From NCBI GenBank assembly GCA_964560495.1, contig CAZLMM010000003.1, forward strand, positions 1 through 64,000: a stretch of DNA of 64,000 nucleotides, given 5' to 3'. This DNA comes from UBA5069 sp964560495. GTDB lineage: Bacteria; Chloroflexota; Anaerolineae; Caldilineales; Caldilineaceae. The position numbers and the translations under genes are program-made. Below the pieces are notes generated by a model that worked only from the letters and a program-made list of their open reading frames with translations, was not told the origin of the DNA and ran no database searches. Positions 26,927 to 36,100 of the stretch are shown here, piece by piece (position 1 is the stretch's first letter; each line of letters begins with the position of its first letter).

Positions 26927-28462
26927 TTATGCGTGCTCGAGCGAACTGCCCGTCATCAAATGACCGATCATCTCTGCGTTCACGTCTTGGGGGCGAAAGA
27001 CGCCCACGATGCGCCCGTGATACATCACTGCCAGTCGGTCGCTCAAGGCAAACAGCTCGTCCATGTCTTCGGAAACCAAGAGCACTGCTGCGCCTTCGCG
27101 CCGTTGCTGCAAGAGTAAATTGCGCATTGCCTCAGCATTCGAGACATCCAGGCCGCGCGCCGGGTAATAGGCAAGCACGATCTTGGGTTTGCGCCCCAAC
27201 TCACGGGCAATGACGACGCGTTGCAGGTTGCCGCCGGAGAGCGTTTCGGCAGATGCGTGCAAGCGCGGCGCTTTGGCGGTGAAGGTGGTGTGGAGTAATG
27301 CGGCAGCCTTGCGCAGCGCGCTGGGTCGGTCGAGCACCCAGCCAGCGTTGCTGGTGAAATTGTGTTGGTCGCCCAAGATCATGTTGTCTGCCACGGTCAT
27401 TGCGGGAATTGCCCCCTGGCGCAGTGGATCTTCGGGAATGCAGGCCAGGCCGGCTGCCAGCCACTGACGAGTCGTCCAGTGTGTGGCGTTTTTCCCATCG
27501 ACGAGCATCTCGCCGGAATCAGGCCGCCGCAGGCCCAGTGCGATCGCGCTCAACTCACTTTGCCCATTGCCAGAGACCCCCGCCACACCGACGATTTCGC
27601 CAGCGAAGAGCTGCAGGTCAATATCCTTCAGTCCAACGCCGGTATGTGGGTCGTGCAGGCTCAGGCGACGAAAAACCAGCGCAGGTTCGCCCTGTTCCGT
27701 GGCTTCCCCGTCGCGATGTGCAGGCGGCGGCGGGTCGCCGTCGAGCATCATTCGTACGATCGCCTTGGGCGTGGCTCCGGCTCGCTCCAGTGTTCCGACA
27801 ACCTTGCCGCGCCGCAACACGGTGATGGCGTCGGCGCAGGCCATCACCTCGGGTAGTTTGTGAGTGATGAAGAGGATGGCGTAGCCGTCGGCGCGCAGGC
27901 GGGAAAAGACCTGGAAGAGGCCATCGACTTCATGGGGCGCCAACACGCTGGTGGGTTCATCGAAGATGAGGATACGCGCCCCGCCCAGAAGCACCTTAAC
28001 GACCTCCACGCGCTGACGCTGGCCCATGTCCAGATCAGCCACATAGGCGCCGGGACCGATTTCGATGCCATAGCGCTCGCCGATCTCACGGATGCGTGCG
28101 GCAATCTGTGGGGTGCGCAGGGCGAAATCCAGATGGGGAAGAAAGAGCGCAATGTTCTCGGCCACGGTCATGGCTGGCACAAGGGTGAAATTCTGAAAGA
28201 CCATGCCGACGCCCAAGCGCCTGCCATCGTTGGGTGAGGAGATATGGGTGGGGCGGCCATCCAGGAGAATCTCACCCGACGTGGGTTGATAAAAGCCATA
28301 GAGACACTTCATCAACGTGCTCTTGCCTGCGCCATTTTCGCCAAGAATGGCGTGAACCTGACCGCCGTGAATGGTCAGGTCGATGCTGTCGTTGGCAACC
28401 AGGTCGCCAAAGCGTTTAGTAAGTCGTCTGGTTTCCAGTAATGGCGCGTCTTGTATTGTCAT
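26927..28462 (-). CDS. BMP/sugar-type ABC transporter ATPase with two nucleotide-binding domains
   Basis: A 511-residue tandem ATPase. Domain 1 has Walker A GENGAGKSTLMK, signature-like DLDMGQRQRVEVVK and Walker B RILIFDEPTSVLAPHE. Domain 2 has GVSGNGQSELSAIAL in place of Walker A, signature LSGGNLQRVVIARELG and a degenerate Walker B (IVLAYYPARGLDV) lacking the usual Asp-Glu. That asymmetry, with one competent and one degenerate site, is normal for this family (NupA/RbsA/MglA type). The start at 28462 has GGAG seven bases upstream; the open frame extends further upstream without homology. It is the first gene of the operon. Confidence 0.92.
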   Translation of the reverse strand: MTIQDAPLLETRRLTKRFGDLVANDSIDLTIHGGQVHAILGENGAGKSTLMKCLYGFYQPTSGEILLDGRPTHISSPNDGRRLGVGMVFQNFTLVPAMTVAENIALFLPHLDFALRTPQIAARIREIGERYGIEIGPGAYVADLDMGQRQRVEVVKVLLGGARILIFDEPTSVLAPHEVDGLFQVFSRLRADGYAILFITHKLPEVMACADAITVLRRGKVVGTLERAGATPKAIVRMMLDGDPPPPAHRDGEATEQGEPALVFRRLSLHDPHTGVGLKDIDLQLFAGEIVGVAGVSGNGQSELSAIALGLRRPDSGEMLVDGKNATHWTTRQWLAAGLACIPEDPLRQGAIPAMTVADNMILGDQHNFTSNAGWVLDRPSALRKAAALLHTTFTAKAPRLHASAETLSGGNLQRVVIARELGRKPKIVLAYYPARGLDVSNAEAMRNLLLQQRREGAAVLLVSEDMDELFALSDRLAVMYHGRIVGVFRPQDVNAEMIGHLMTGSSLEHA

Positions 28463-28878
28463 TTTTCTCCGCCAGGTGCAGGGTGGTTCCAGTGAAAACG
28501 TCGTTTCACCTGGCAAACTATAATTGGCTTTGCCTGAGGAACATATGGGCATTCGCAACGAAAAACGAGGGCAACAGAGCGCGAACATGCACAATCACAT
28601 GGGTAGATTCCGGGAGACAAACCTAGATATGGCCGCTCGTGAGACAAAGCTATCGTCAATATGCACAAAACATAAGACAAGGGTCGTGAGGAGCGAGCAC
28701 GTAATAAACGCGTTCCTGTTTGGCCAAAACGATTTTTCATTCGCTTGGTGAACATGTATAATAATCTGCGAACGCTGAGCATTCCGCATCCCGAAGACGC
28801 AGCAAGATTTGTTTCTGGCGTAGACTTCCTACGCACCCTCCGTTCATGCACCTCCTGTGCAGAAAGGTACATGCAACA
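28463..28878. other. Divergent intergenic region
   Basis: About 415 bases between the BMP-importer operon (-) and the secreted metzincin-like gene (+). It holds the plus-strand promoter at 28734-28762 and an AT-rich segment near 28515 that could serve the minus-strand operon (TATAGT on the minus strand, no clear -35). No gene was recognised in it. Confidence 0.5.
28734..28762 (+). promoter_or_regulatory. Promoter for the secreted metzincin-like gene
   Basis: A perfect -10 box TATAAT at 28757-28762 with TTTTCA 17 bases upstream (28734-28739, 4 of 6 matches). Predicted transcription start near 28769, about 110 bases before the ATG at 28879. Confidence 0.6.
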
Positions 28879-31494
28879 ATGACTGGTCAACTCCGTGTTT
28901 GGATCGTCGTTTTGGCGTTTCTTGCCGTCGGCCTGATTGGCGCAGACGGCGCAATCTCACAGGCGCAAGAAGCAACAGAGCCAGTCGCTCCGGCTGAAGC
29001 AACCGCCGTCGATCTTTTCGCCTATCCTGCGCTAGAGGTCACCCAGGGCGTGCAAACATACAAGCCGTCGGGCAATGTCGGTCTTGTGGCCGGCAAGCGC
29101 ACCTTTGTCTTTTTCTATGCCCGCGTCCTCGACGGCGGCGGCCTTTTCGTCACCACTGCGGAACTCAAGGCTGAAAACGATGGAAACATCATCATCCTCA
29201 AACCGCTCAACAACGGCGGCACGGTGGAGCTCAACGACCGGCTGCCCAACCGCTATCACGGGACGCGCCAGTTTCGCTTCGAACTGCCGGCTGGCTTTCG
29301 CGATGGCGAGACCAAACTCACGGCCACACTCAACCCCGGCAATAAGTCGCCGGTGGAAGCGGACACGAGCAACAACACCGGATCGAAGACCGTGACCTTC
29401 ACCAATGTGCCGGCGCTGACCATGTATGTTTTCGACGTGCAATACAAGGTGTTTGGCCACGGCAGCCGCGTTTTTAGCCTCAATGATTATGCCTCTATCG
29501 CCCATCGCGAGATGTTCGTCAATTGGCTGAAACGCGCCTATCCCTTACAAAGCGTGCCCTGGTACAAAAAGACGCTTTACATCGGCAAGTGGGCCGTGGT
29601 AAAAGGCAAGCTCTGGGTGACCTGCATCACACCTAACATCAGCATGGCGCTCTGGTATTCCTATAACCTGGGCGAGTTTCCCACCTTTACCCGCGCCTAT
29701 GGCATGGTGGCCGATTCTGGCGGCTATATGCGCGGTTGCGCCGAGATTGCCGGCAAGAAGGTCGCCACCGGCCCCACCGGGCCGGATTCACGGGGGTGGG
29801 ATACCGACGAGTCCTACGGCGATTGGTACGGCGGCCACGAGATGGCGCATCTTTTTGACCGCGACCACACCAGCAACTGCGACGCGCCGATTCCACGCGA
29901 CCCCTATCCTTACCCGGGCTCATCCATCAGCCCGCGCACCGAGGCCTATGTCAACGTTGCCCAAGAGTGGGGCGACGCAGTGGCCGGCGTCAAGATCGAT
30001 GGCGGCATGACCAACCCGGAAATCTATGACGCGTCCTGGAATGATCAATCGAGCTACTGCAGCAAGCGCTGGCCCAGCGACTTTTCCTACAAGAAGTTTC
30101 TTGACCAATTCACGACCCAATCCACCGCTGCGACCGTCTCTGCGCCTGTCGCCCCAATGGACCGTTTGTCGATTATGGGCGCCATCGACGACGCCACCGG
30201 GACGATCATGCTCTCCCCGGTCTACCTGATTCCTGACGCCGAGGAGTTCCCCGGCCATCAGGACGGCCCCTATGCCGTGGTGCTGCGCAACGCCCAGGGC
30301 GGCGAGTTGTTGCGCTATCCCTTCACCCTGGGCGAGCCGGGTACGATCGATGCAGCCAGCACGCGCGAACAGCGAGATGGCCTGGACCCAGAAGACCCGA
30401 CGGCGCAGATGAGCGCGCCGGCCACCATCGCCGAACTTGTCCCCAATGTGGCTGGCGTCGAACGCATCGACATCGAGGGGCCGGGCGGTAGCCTGCTCCA
30501 CACTGTGACCGCTGGTAGCGCCGCGCCCGTCGTCACAGTCGAAGCGCCGCTGGGCGGTGTGCGCATCCCTCCCAACCAGGAGTCGTTGGAAGTGCGCTGG
30601 AACGCCAACGACCCGGACAACGACCCGCTCACGTTCCTGGTGGAATATAGCCCGGACGGCGGCAAACGCTGGCATCTCTTCGCTATGGGCATCACGGACA
30701 CAGTGGTCGCCATCCCGGCCGAGAACCTCATTGCCGGCAACGAAGCGCTGGTGCGCGTTTCGGCCAGCGACGGCGTCCACACCGGCATGGACACGCCCGA
30801 CAGCCCCTTCACAGTGCTCAATCACCCGCCCACGGTGGAGATTCTTCCCGTGGGCAATAGTGGCGGCGCGGTGCTGCTGGCTGCAGACGCGGCAACCAAC
30901 ACCGTTCCGGTCTTTGCCGTGGGGCAGACGGTCACGTTCGAGGCGTTGGGGTACGACGTAGAAGAAGGGAGTCTCGACGCGCAGTTGGCCTGGGCGTCCA
31001 ACATCGACGGCCCGTTGGGGACAGGCGCGCTGCTCAGTCTGGCGGACATGAGCACCGGCGTCCACACTCTCACTGTGACCGCAGATGACGGCGACGGCGG
31101 GATCGCGAAGGCCAGTGCAAAAGTGGAAATCGTGGCGGAACTGGACGATCTGCCGCCCACGCCCGATGGGCTGGCCGCAACGCCCGGCTTCGTCTACTTT
31201 GCCAATACGGAGACGACGACGCAGACCGTGGTCTATCTGAGCAACCAGAAACCAGGCAGCGTCATCCAATGGAACGCAGCAGTGGACAAGCCGTGGGTCA
31301 AGCTGAGCGCAACAAGCGGTGACACGCCAGCCGAACTGGTGGTCTCTCTTGCGCCGGACATCGCCCTGCCCGACGGACTGCACGAGGCCACGCTGACGCT
31401 CACCAGCCCGCAGCTCCCCGACGCCAAACTCGACCTACCCGTCGCCGCCGAGATGTTGCTGGAGATGAGCTATCTGCCGCTTGTGAATCGCTGA
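28879..31494 (+). CDS. Secreted metzincin-like protein with C-terminal Ig-like domains
   Basis: An 871-residue protein with a Sec signal peptide (LRVWIVVLAFLAVGLIG). Residues 320-330 read HEMAHLFDRDH, the metzincin zinc pattern HExxHxxGxxH except that the Gly is Asp. A possible Met-turn, SIMGAID, has Met433, about 100 residues later; that distance is long, so the assignment is tentative. The second half has Ig/cadherin-like segments (RWNANDPDNDPLTFLVEYS, then a PKD-like GVHTLTVTADDGDGG and a region with VIQWNAAVDKPWVKLS). The extreme C-terminus is SYLPLVNR. I infer a secreted, probably proteolytic, surface protein. ATG 28879 starts the signal peptide; ATG 28846 is in frame upstream. The gene stands alone with its own promoter and terminator. 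Confidence 0.8.
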   Translation: MTGQLRVWIVVLAFLAVGLIGADGAISQAQEATEPVAPAEATAVDLFAYPALEVTQGVQTYKPSGNVGLVAGKRTFVFFYARVLDGGGLFVTTAELKAENDGNIIILKPLNNGGTVELNDRLPNRYHGTRQFRFELPAGFRDGETKLTATLNPGNKSPVEADTSNNTGSKTVTFTNVPALTMYVFDVQYKVFGHGSRVFSLNDYASIAHREMFVNWLKRAYPLQSVPWYKKTLYIGKWAVVKGKLWVTCITPNISMALWYSYNLGEFPTFTRAYGMVADSGGYMRGCAEIAGKKVATGPTGPDSRGWDTDESYGDWYGGHEMAHLFDRDHTSNCDAPIPRDPYPYPGSSISPRTEAYVNVAQEWGDAVAGVKIDGGMTNPEIYDASWNDQSSYCSKRWPSDFSYKKFLDQFTTQSTAATVSAPVAPMDRLSIMGAIDDATGTIMLSPVYLIPDAEEFPGHQDGPYAVVLRNAQGGELLRYPFTLGEPGTIDAASTREQRDGLDPEDPTAQMSAPATIAELVPNVAGVERIDIEGPGGSLLHTVTAGSAAPVVTVEAPLGGVRIPPNQESLEVRWNANDPDNDPLTFLVEYSPDGGKRWHLFAMGITDTVVAIPAENLIAGNEALVRVSASDGVHTGMDTPDSPFTVLNHPPTVEILPVGNSGGAVLLAADAATNTVPVFAVGQTVTFEALGYDVEEGSLDAQLAWASNIDGPLGTGALLSLADMSTGVHTLTVTADDGDGGIAKASAKVEIVAELDDLPPTPDGLAATPGFVYFANTETTTQTVVYLSNQKPGSVIQWNAAVDKPWVKLSATSGDTPAELVVSLAPDIALPDGLHEATLTLTSPQLPDAKLDLPVAAEMLLEMSYLPLVNR

Positions 31495-31499
31495 TTGGT

Positions 31500-31534
31500 G
31501 CAGGTAGGGCGATCGGGTGAATCGCTCTACCTGC
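31500..31534 (+). terminator. Stem-loop downstream of the metzincin-like gene
   Basis: Arms 31500-31513 and 31521-31534 give a 14-bp stem with a 7-base loop and one G-U pair on the plus-strand RNA. It begins 6 bases after the stop codon. Only a short T-rich stretch follows. Confidence 0.65.
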
Positions 31535-31594
31535 TTCCGTGGTGATGTCGCACCAGCGCAGCCAGGTCGCCCAGTTTCTGCCCATTCACCTTGA

Positions 31595-33214
31595 CTATCC
31601 GTAGCGATAGACCGCACAGCGGCTGATGCCCGTCCCGGCGCCCAGGGTGGGGATGAAGCCGCCCGGTCGAGTTGCTGCCGGAAAGCGCCACCAGCCGCCC
31701 TGCCAGTTCTCGTCGCCATTGAGCCGACGACCGGGAATCCATTGACCATTTCGGAATTCGCCCTCATCCACGGCGATCAGGCCAACCTGCCCCGGCGCAC
31801 CTGCTGCAGGGCGAAAGGCAACGCGGAAGCCAAAACCGGCCCCGATGAACGTGTCCGGCCCGTCAGCGATGATCAGCCCGTAACCCGATTTGCTGGTGTA
31901 GTCAAAACCCAGGTCGAGGCTGATTTCCAGCTCATAGCCGCCCAATTCACGCGTGACGCTGGGGCGCTCCTCATCCAGGAGGAAACCGGTCATGCCTGCT
32001 GTGCCTTGATGGGCCAGGATGAATGGAGCGAGCTGGCGCAGCACGCGATAACTGCGCGCCAGATGGATGTCCTCTGGCGCATAGAGCGAGTCGATGGCAA
32101 AGGGGGAGACGCCAATGGCGCTGTGCTCGCCCAGCGCGTAAAAGACATGGGCCGCGCCGTCCTCATTGCGGTGCATCTCCGGGATGAAGAGTGGGTTCTC
32201 CCGTCGCACGTACTGCTGACACCACTCCTGAAATTGGGGCTGATAGATGTCGGGCGCCAAGAGATCGATGTGGGGCGCGCCAGCCAGCCAGACATCGAAG
32301 GTGTGGGGCAGCGGCCCGCCGCTGGGCCAGTCGCCCGGTGTGAGACCGCCGCTTGCCCAGCCGCCCGGCTCGCCCGCCAGGCTGCTAAGCCAAGCGTTGA
32401 CATAGAGCGGGATGTCATAGGCTGCTTTGCCCGCCGCAGCCACGTGATCCACATAGCGTGCGTAGTTCCAGGCCATAAAAAGCTCGTCAGTTTCGGGGCT
32501 GGCGCCAAAGACCTCCTCCCACGAACCCGATTGCCTGAATCCATTCGCCTGCCAGCGCCCGGCCAGCCCTGCGCCCAGAACGTCCCGATGCTGCACGAGC
32601 TGCGTCATCAGCTCGGAGGGCGCTGGCGCAGTGAAGGCTGCATTGGCCGCCGGCGAGCGGTCGCGCGAGTCGCCCAGCACGCCCACCTCATTTTCCACCT
32701 GCACCATGATAACGGTGCGGTCGCGGCCATCCACCGCGGCCAGGTGGGTCATGAGAGCCGCGAAGGCGCGACTGTCGGCTTGCCAGTTTGCCTCGGCCAG
32801 GGTCGAAAGCACTTCGATGGTCTTGCCTTCTTGAATTTTGACGCGAGGGAAACGCTGTGCGTCGCGCTTGACCCAGCCGGGGATGTAACTGGACATGCCG
32901 TTTTTCCAACTGCCGAACCAGAGCAAGATCAGGCGCAGACCATGGCGGCGGGCTTCGTGGAGCAGCCCATCCACCAGGGCAAAATCGAAGACGCCTTCCT
33001 GCGGCTCGACCAGCTCCCACGAGACCGCGGCCAGCACAGTATTGAGGTGGAGAGCAACCAGTCGCTCCCAGATGGGTTTCATGTACTCAAGGCTGGATGA
33101 ACTGGAGTTGTGGAGTTCACCGCCAATGACCAGGAAAGGGCGACCATCGATTATGAGCTGGATGGCGCTTCCCTGCTTGCGGAGATGAGGTGTAGAAATC
33201 ATTTCGTTTGACAC
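31595..33214 (-). CDS. GH35-type beta-galactosidase-like glycoside hydrolase
   Basis: A 539-residue TIM-barrel hydrolase. The start region (LIIDGRPFLVIGGELHN) is the GH35/GH42-like opening, then WERLVALHLNTVLAAVSWEL. VQVENEVG carries the likely acid/base Glu after Asn, and LFIPEMHRNEDGAA carries the likely nucleophile Glu. It has no signal peptide, so it probably acts in the cytoplasm on imported oligosaccharides. The C-terminal part resembles the DUF5597-type extension of some GH35 members. GTG 33214 was taken as start, with AAGGA seven bases upstream; ATG 33202 is an alternative. It is the last gene of the importer operon, after a Uma2 gene. Confidence 0.82.
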   Translation of the reverse strand: MSNEMISTPHLRKQGSAIQLIIDGRPFLVIGGELHNSSSSSLEYMKPIWERLVALHLNTVLAAVSWELVEPQEGVFDFALVDGLLHEARRHGLRLILLWFGSWKNGMSSYIPGWVKRDAQRFPRVKIQEGKTIEVLSTLAEANWQADSRAFAALMTHLAAVDGRDRTVIMVQVENEVGVLGDSRDRSPAANAAFTAPAPSELMTQLVQHRDVLGAGLAGRWQANGFRQSGSWEEVFGASPETDELFMAWNYARYVDHVAAAGKAAYDIPLYVNAWLSSLAGEPGGWASGGLTPGDWPSGGPLPHTFDVWLAGAPHIDLLAPDIYQPQFQEWCQQYVRRENPLFIPEMHRNEDGAAHVFYALGEHSAIGVSPFAIDSLYAPEDIHLARSYRVLRQLAPFILAHQGTAGMTGFLLDEERPSVTRELGGYELEISLDLGFDYTSKSGYGLIIADGPDTFIGAGFGFRVAFRPAAGAPGQVGLIAVDEGEFRNGQWIPGRRLNGDENWQGGWWRFPAATRPGGFIPTLGAGTGISRCAVYRYG

Positions 33215-33283
33215 AGAGCGATCCTTGTGATGTGGGAATGGTTGGTGAATCTTTGTATCAAATCGACTTGCCGTGAACTTATG

Positions 33284-34132
33284 TCAATCCACATCGAACC
33301 CCAACGAGCGCAGTCGTGCAGCCAATCGCTCTGCACGGATGCGTTCTTGCTCAGCGCGTTCTTCGGCTGCCTCAGCGCGCCGAATTTCTGCCTGATATTC
33401 TACTAATACGAAAGATTGGTAGAGTGGATCGTGCGCCATCGTTTCGAGGGAGGGCATGTGGTGAAGATCGGCGATGCGGAAGCGAAACCCAGGCAAGACT
33501 TCGCTGTGTATCACGTCATCTGCATCGGGTTTGATTCTTGCATAGCGTCCGCTTGCAGTGGGACGGTAGAAGGCCATCTCATCATCAGGGTCGAGAATGT
33601 AGTATTCCTTGACGCCGACCAGCGCGTATTCGCCTTTTTTGACGATAGTGTCGCGTTCGACTTCTTCACGTGTGGAATCCGAAAGCGATTCCACACAGAG
33701 GTCGGCGATTCCGCGATAGGATCGGTCACGGTCATGGAGAACAACCGGGTTGTCGTTGCGAATGACAAAGAGGTCTGGTTTGCGGATGGAGGTTTGCGCA
33801 CCCATGTCCAGGCGAAAGCCCATCTCCAGGAAGAGCATCTTGGCAATCGGGTTGACCTCAAGATAGGCGCGCAGCAACATCAAGAACCAACCATACATGG
33901 TGATGCGGCGATAGTCCGGCAACGGTTTTTCCTCCAAAATTCCATTGTTCCACTCATAGCTGATGTCGGGATGTTCATAGTAATGCAGCCAGTATTCTTC
34001 TTCGGACACGGCTTTTCCGTGCTCGGAGAGAGGCTCAATGATTGTGCCGTTGCGATCAAAGCCATTGGGGGCGTTGGGGCGGGCGCTCACCTTTTCCAGG
34101 GAAGGCGCAGTAGATTGTGTATCGGTTGACAT
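33284..34132 (-). CDS. Uma2 family protein with charged coiled-coil tail
   Basis: A 282-residue Uma2 (DUF820) protein. It has the N-terminal EEYWLHYYEHPDISYEWNNG region, the acidic residue in SIRKPDLFVIRND, CVESLSDSTREEVERDTIVKK (Glu and downstream Lys), and EYYILDPDDE. The C-terminus is a highly charged Arg/Glu coiled coil (AEERAEQERIRAERLAARL). Function unknown; the nuclease fold suggests DNA cleavage. ATG 34132 is preceded by GGAG. It lies between the FG-GAP lipoprotein gene and the GH35 gene. Confidence 0.85.
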   Translation of the reverse strand: MSTDTQSTAPSLEKVSARPNAPNGFDRNGTIIEPLSEHGKAVSEEEYWLHYYEHPDISYEWNNGILEEKPLPDYRRITMYGWFLMLLRAYLEVNPIAKMLFLEMGFRLDMGAQTSIRKPDLFVIRNDNPVVLHDRDRSYRGIADLCVESLSDSTREEVERDTIVKKGEYALVGVKEYYILDPDDEMAFYRPTASGRYARIKPDADDVIHSEVLPGFRFRIADLHHMPSLETMAHDPLYQSFVLVEYQAEIRRAEAAEERAEQERIRAERLAARLRSLGFDVD

Positions 34133-34300
34133 CCTGTCTCCTTTCGGGCGCGCTTCAAGCACCGTGTTCGCCAATATCATATCCCTTTCAACGCCAATTG
34201 TACAGCATTTGGACTGGGCGCTTCAAGGCTTCTCAAAAGTTGTGCGTTGGTCGGGTAGGACTTCTGGAAAACGGATACAGTCCCGCTGGGCACTTATCCA

Positions 34301-35980
34301 TCAACGTTGAACTGTCACGAGCGTATTCGTGGATATTCCGTCAAGCGTCGACATCGCTCCGTCAGGCCACACAATCTCCAATCGCTGCACTGTGGCACTG
34401 CCCGGCAGCCCCCAATGCACTCGCGCTGGGTCGCCAGAAAGATAGCCGCTGGCTGTGCGCACGTCACGATGGAATGTTCCCACATCCGTGTGCAGCGCAA
34501 GTTGCGCGCCGATTGCAAAGGGATTCCTGGACGCCGGCCAGCGCAACTCGACCTCCAGACCTGTCCAGCCGCACAGTTGATTCTCGAACAACATGGCCGG
34601 CGACATCAGGTTGTTGACCACGATGTCCAGGTCGCCGTCGTTGTCCAAATCGCCTATGCTCATGCCGCGGCCGCTGGCGGTAGAGCCCAGAGCCCATTCT
34701 GGCGCGGGCGCAAAATTCCCGCGCCCGTCATTACGCAGCGCCATGTTCTCCTCCACCAGTTCGTGGCCGGGCAAGTGCCCCAAAAGGCCCTCGGCGATCA
34801 TGCCGTTGACGACATAGACATCCAGGAAGCCATCGTTGTCCAGATCGCCAAACTTGCTCGACCAGCTCCAGCCGGTTGCATCCAACCCGCGGCTGTAGGC
34901 TTCATTGTGAAAGCGACCGCGAGCATCCGCCATCTGCAAAGCATTTTCGGCGCGCTGGGGATCAGCGCTGGAAGGTGGACGCGTCATTTTGTCCATTACG
35001 GGCAGCCAGATAGCTGTCGTCCGTACATCCTTGCCATAGGGCTTCATGTCGGTTGCAAAGATCTCGGGGCGGCCGTCGTTGTCAACGTCGCCTACATCCA
35101 GGCTCATGGTGTTCTCGGCGGTCGAGCGAAAGGGCGAAATTTCATCCCATCCGGCGCTATCGGCGTTGCGCAGCCAGGCAAAATCGGGACGCAAGAAGTC
35201 GTTGCCCACCAGAATGTCAGGCCACCCATCGCCGTTCAGATCGGGCAGAGCCAGAGCCAGCGCGTCCGCTTCTGGGGACAGACGATGCCCAATGTAATCG
35301 CCGCCTGTTCGCTCATAGACGAAGACGCCAACGCCGCCGCCCCGATAATCAAAGATAGCGCCCTGCTCTTTGCGCAACTCCATATCGTAAGAGGCAGTCG
35401 CCATGTCCAGGTCGCCGTCGCGGTCGAGATCGGCCCAGTTCATAGTGTAGAAGGGATTGTGGACGCCGGGCAACGTTGTCTCCACAAAGCGATCAAATCC
35501 CTCCTGACCGGTGTTCCGCCACAACGTCGGTTTGGCCATGCGTCGTGTAAAAACGATGTCCCTCCATCCGTCGCCGTCCACATCCACGATGTTGACCGCC
35601 CGCGAGCCGCCGTGGGTGAGACGTTCCGTCTGAAAGACGAGGTTTCCCTGATTCCACAGAATCGTATTGAGCCCCCCCAGATTCGCCAGCACAACGTCGA
35701 GGTCACCATCGTTGTCCAGGTCGTCGATGGCGACGCCAGCGCCGTTGCTCTCATACAGCGTCACGGCCTTTGTGCTGGCGACAGTGACGTGATCGAGTGT
35801 GTGGGGGATAAAGGCGTCTGAACAAGATCGCTCTGCCGCCAGTGGGGATGTGATGACTTCGGTCTGTACGACGTGGGGCAGGGTAATGGCGTTATCGTTC
35901 GCAGCCGGGGCGCAGGCGCTCAGGGCCAAAACAAGGAACGACGCCGTCAGCCAGATTGGTCTACCGATTCTTTTGAGCAT
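34301..35980 (-). CDS. FG-GAP/VCBS repeat lipoprotein with UnbV/ASPIC C-terminal domain
   Basis: A 559-residue secreted lipoprotein. Signal peptide ending LVLALSACAP with C23 as lipid site. Several FG-GAP/VCBS beta-propeller repeats with calcium-loop-like Asp-rich motifs follow: DDLDNDGDLDVVLAN, DVDGDGWRDIVF, DLDRDGDLDMATAS, DLNGDGWPDILVGN, DVDNDGRPEIFATD, DLDNDGFLDVYVVN and DLDNDGDLDIVVNN. The C-terminus (LPGSATVQRLEIVWPDG) is the ASPIC/UnbV domain. Such proteins are surface or binding proteins, often next to polysaccharide genes in other phyla. It sits between the MalG-like permease and the Uma2 gene in the importer operon. ATG 35980 starts the lipoprotein signal; ATG 36007 is in frame. Confidence 0.88.
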   Translation of the reverse strand: MLKRIGRPIWLTASFLVLALSACAPAANDNAITLPHVVQTEVITSPLAAERSCSDAFIPHTLDHVTVASTKAVTLYESNGAGVAIDDLDNDGDLDVVLANLGGLNTILWNQGNLVFQTERLTHGGSRAVNIVDVDGDGWRDIVFTRRMAKPTLWRNTGQEGFDRFVETTLPGVHNPFYTMNWADLDRDGDLDMATASYDMELRKEQGAIFDYRGGGVGVFVYERTGGDYIGHRLSPEADALALALPDLNGDGWPDILVGNDFLRPDFAWLRNADSAGWDEISPFRSTAENTMSLDVGDVDNDGRPEIFATDMKPYGKDVRTTAIWLPVMDKMTRPPSSADPQRAENALQMADARGRFHNEAYSRGLDATGWSWSSKFGDLDNDGFLDVYVVNGMIAEGLLGHLPGHELVEENMALRNDGRGNFAPAPEWALGSTASGRGMSIGDLDNDGDLDIVVNNLMSPAMLFENQLCGWTGLEVELRWPASRNPFAIGAQLALHTDVGTFHRDVRTASGYLSGDPARVHWGLPGSATVQRLEIVWPDGAMSTLDGISTNTLVTVQR

Positions 35981-36100
35981 GGCGCAACGCCTTGATGAAA
36001 TGAACATGCGTCACGGCGAGGCATGACGCATGGGTTTGGGGTTCGGGCGCGAGTACGAATCAGAGTCAATCGCACCATCACACGAATCGCAGGCGAGGAC

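Noticed and set aside
29920..31383. Minus-strand open frame of 487 codons
   Set aside because: It is antisense to the metzincin-like gene, rich in His/Arg/Gly as typical shadow frames are.
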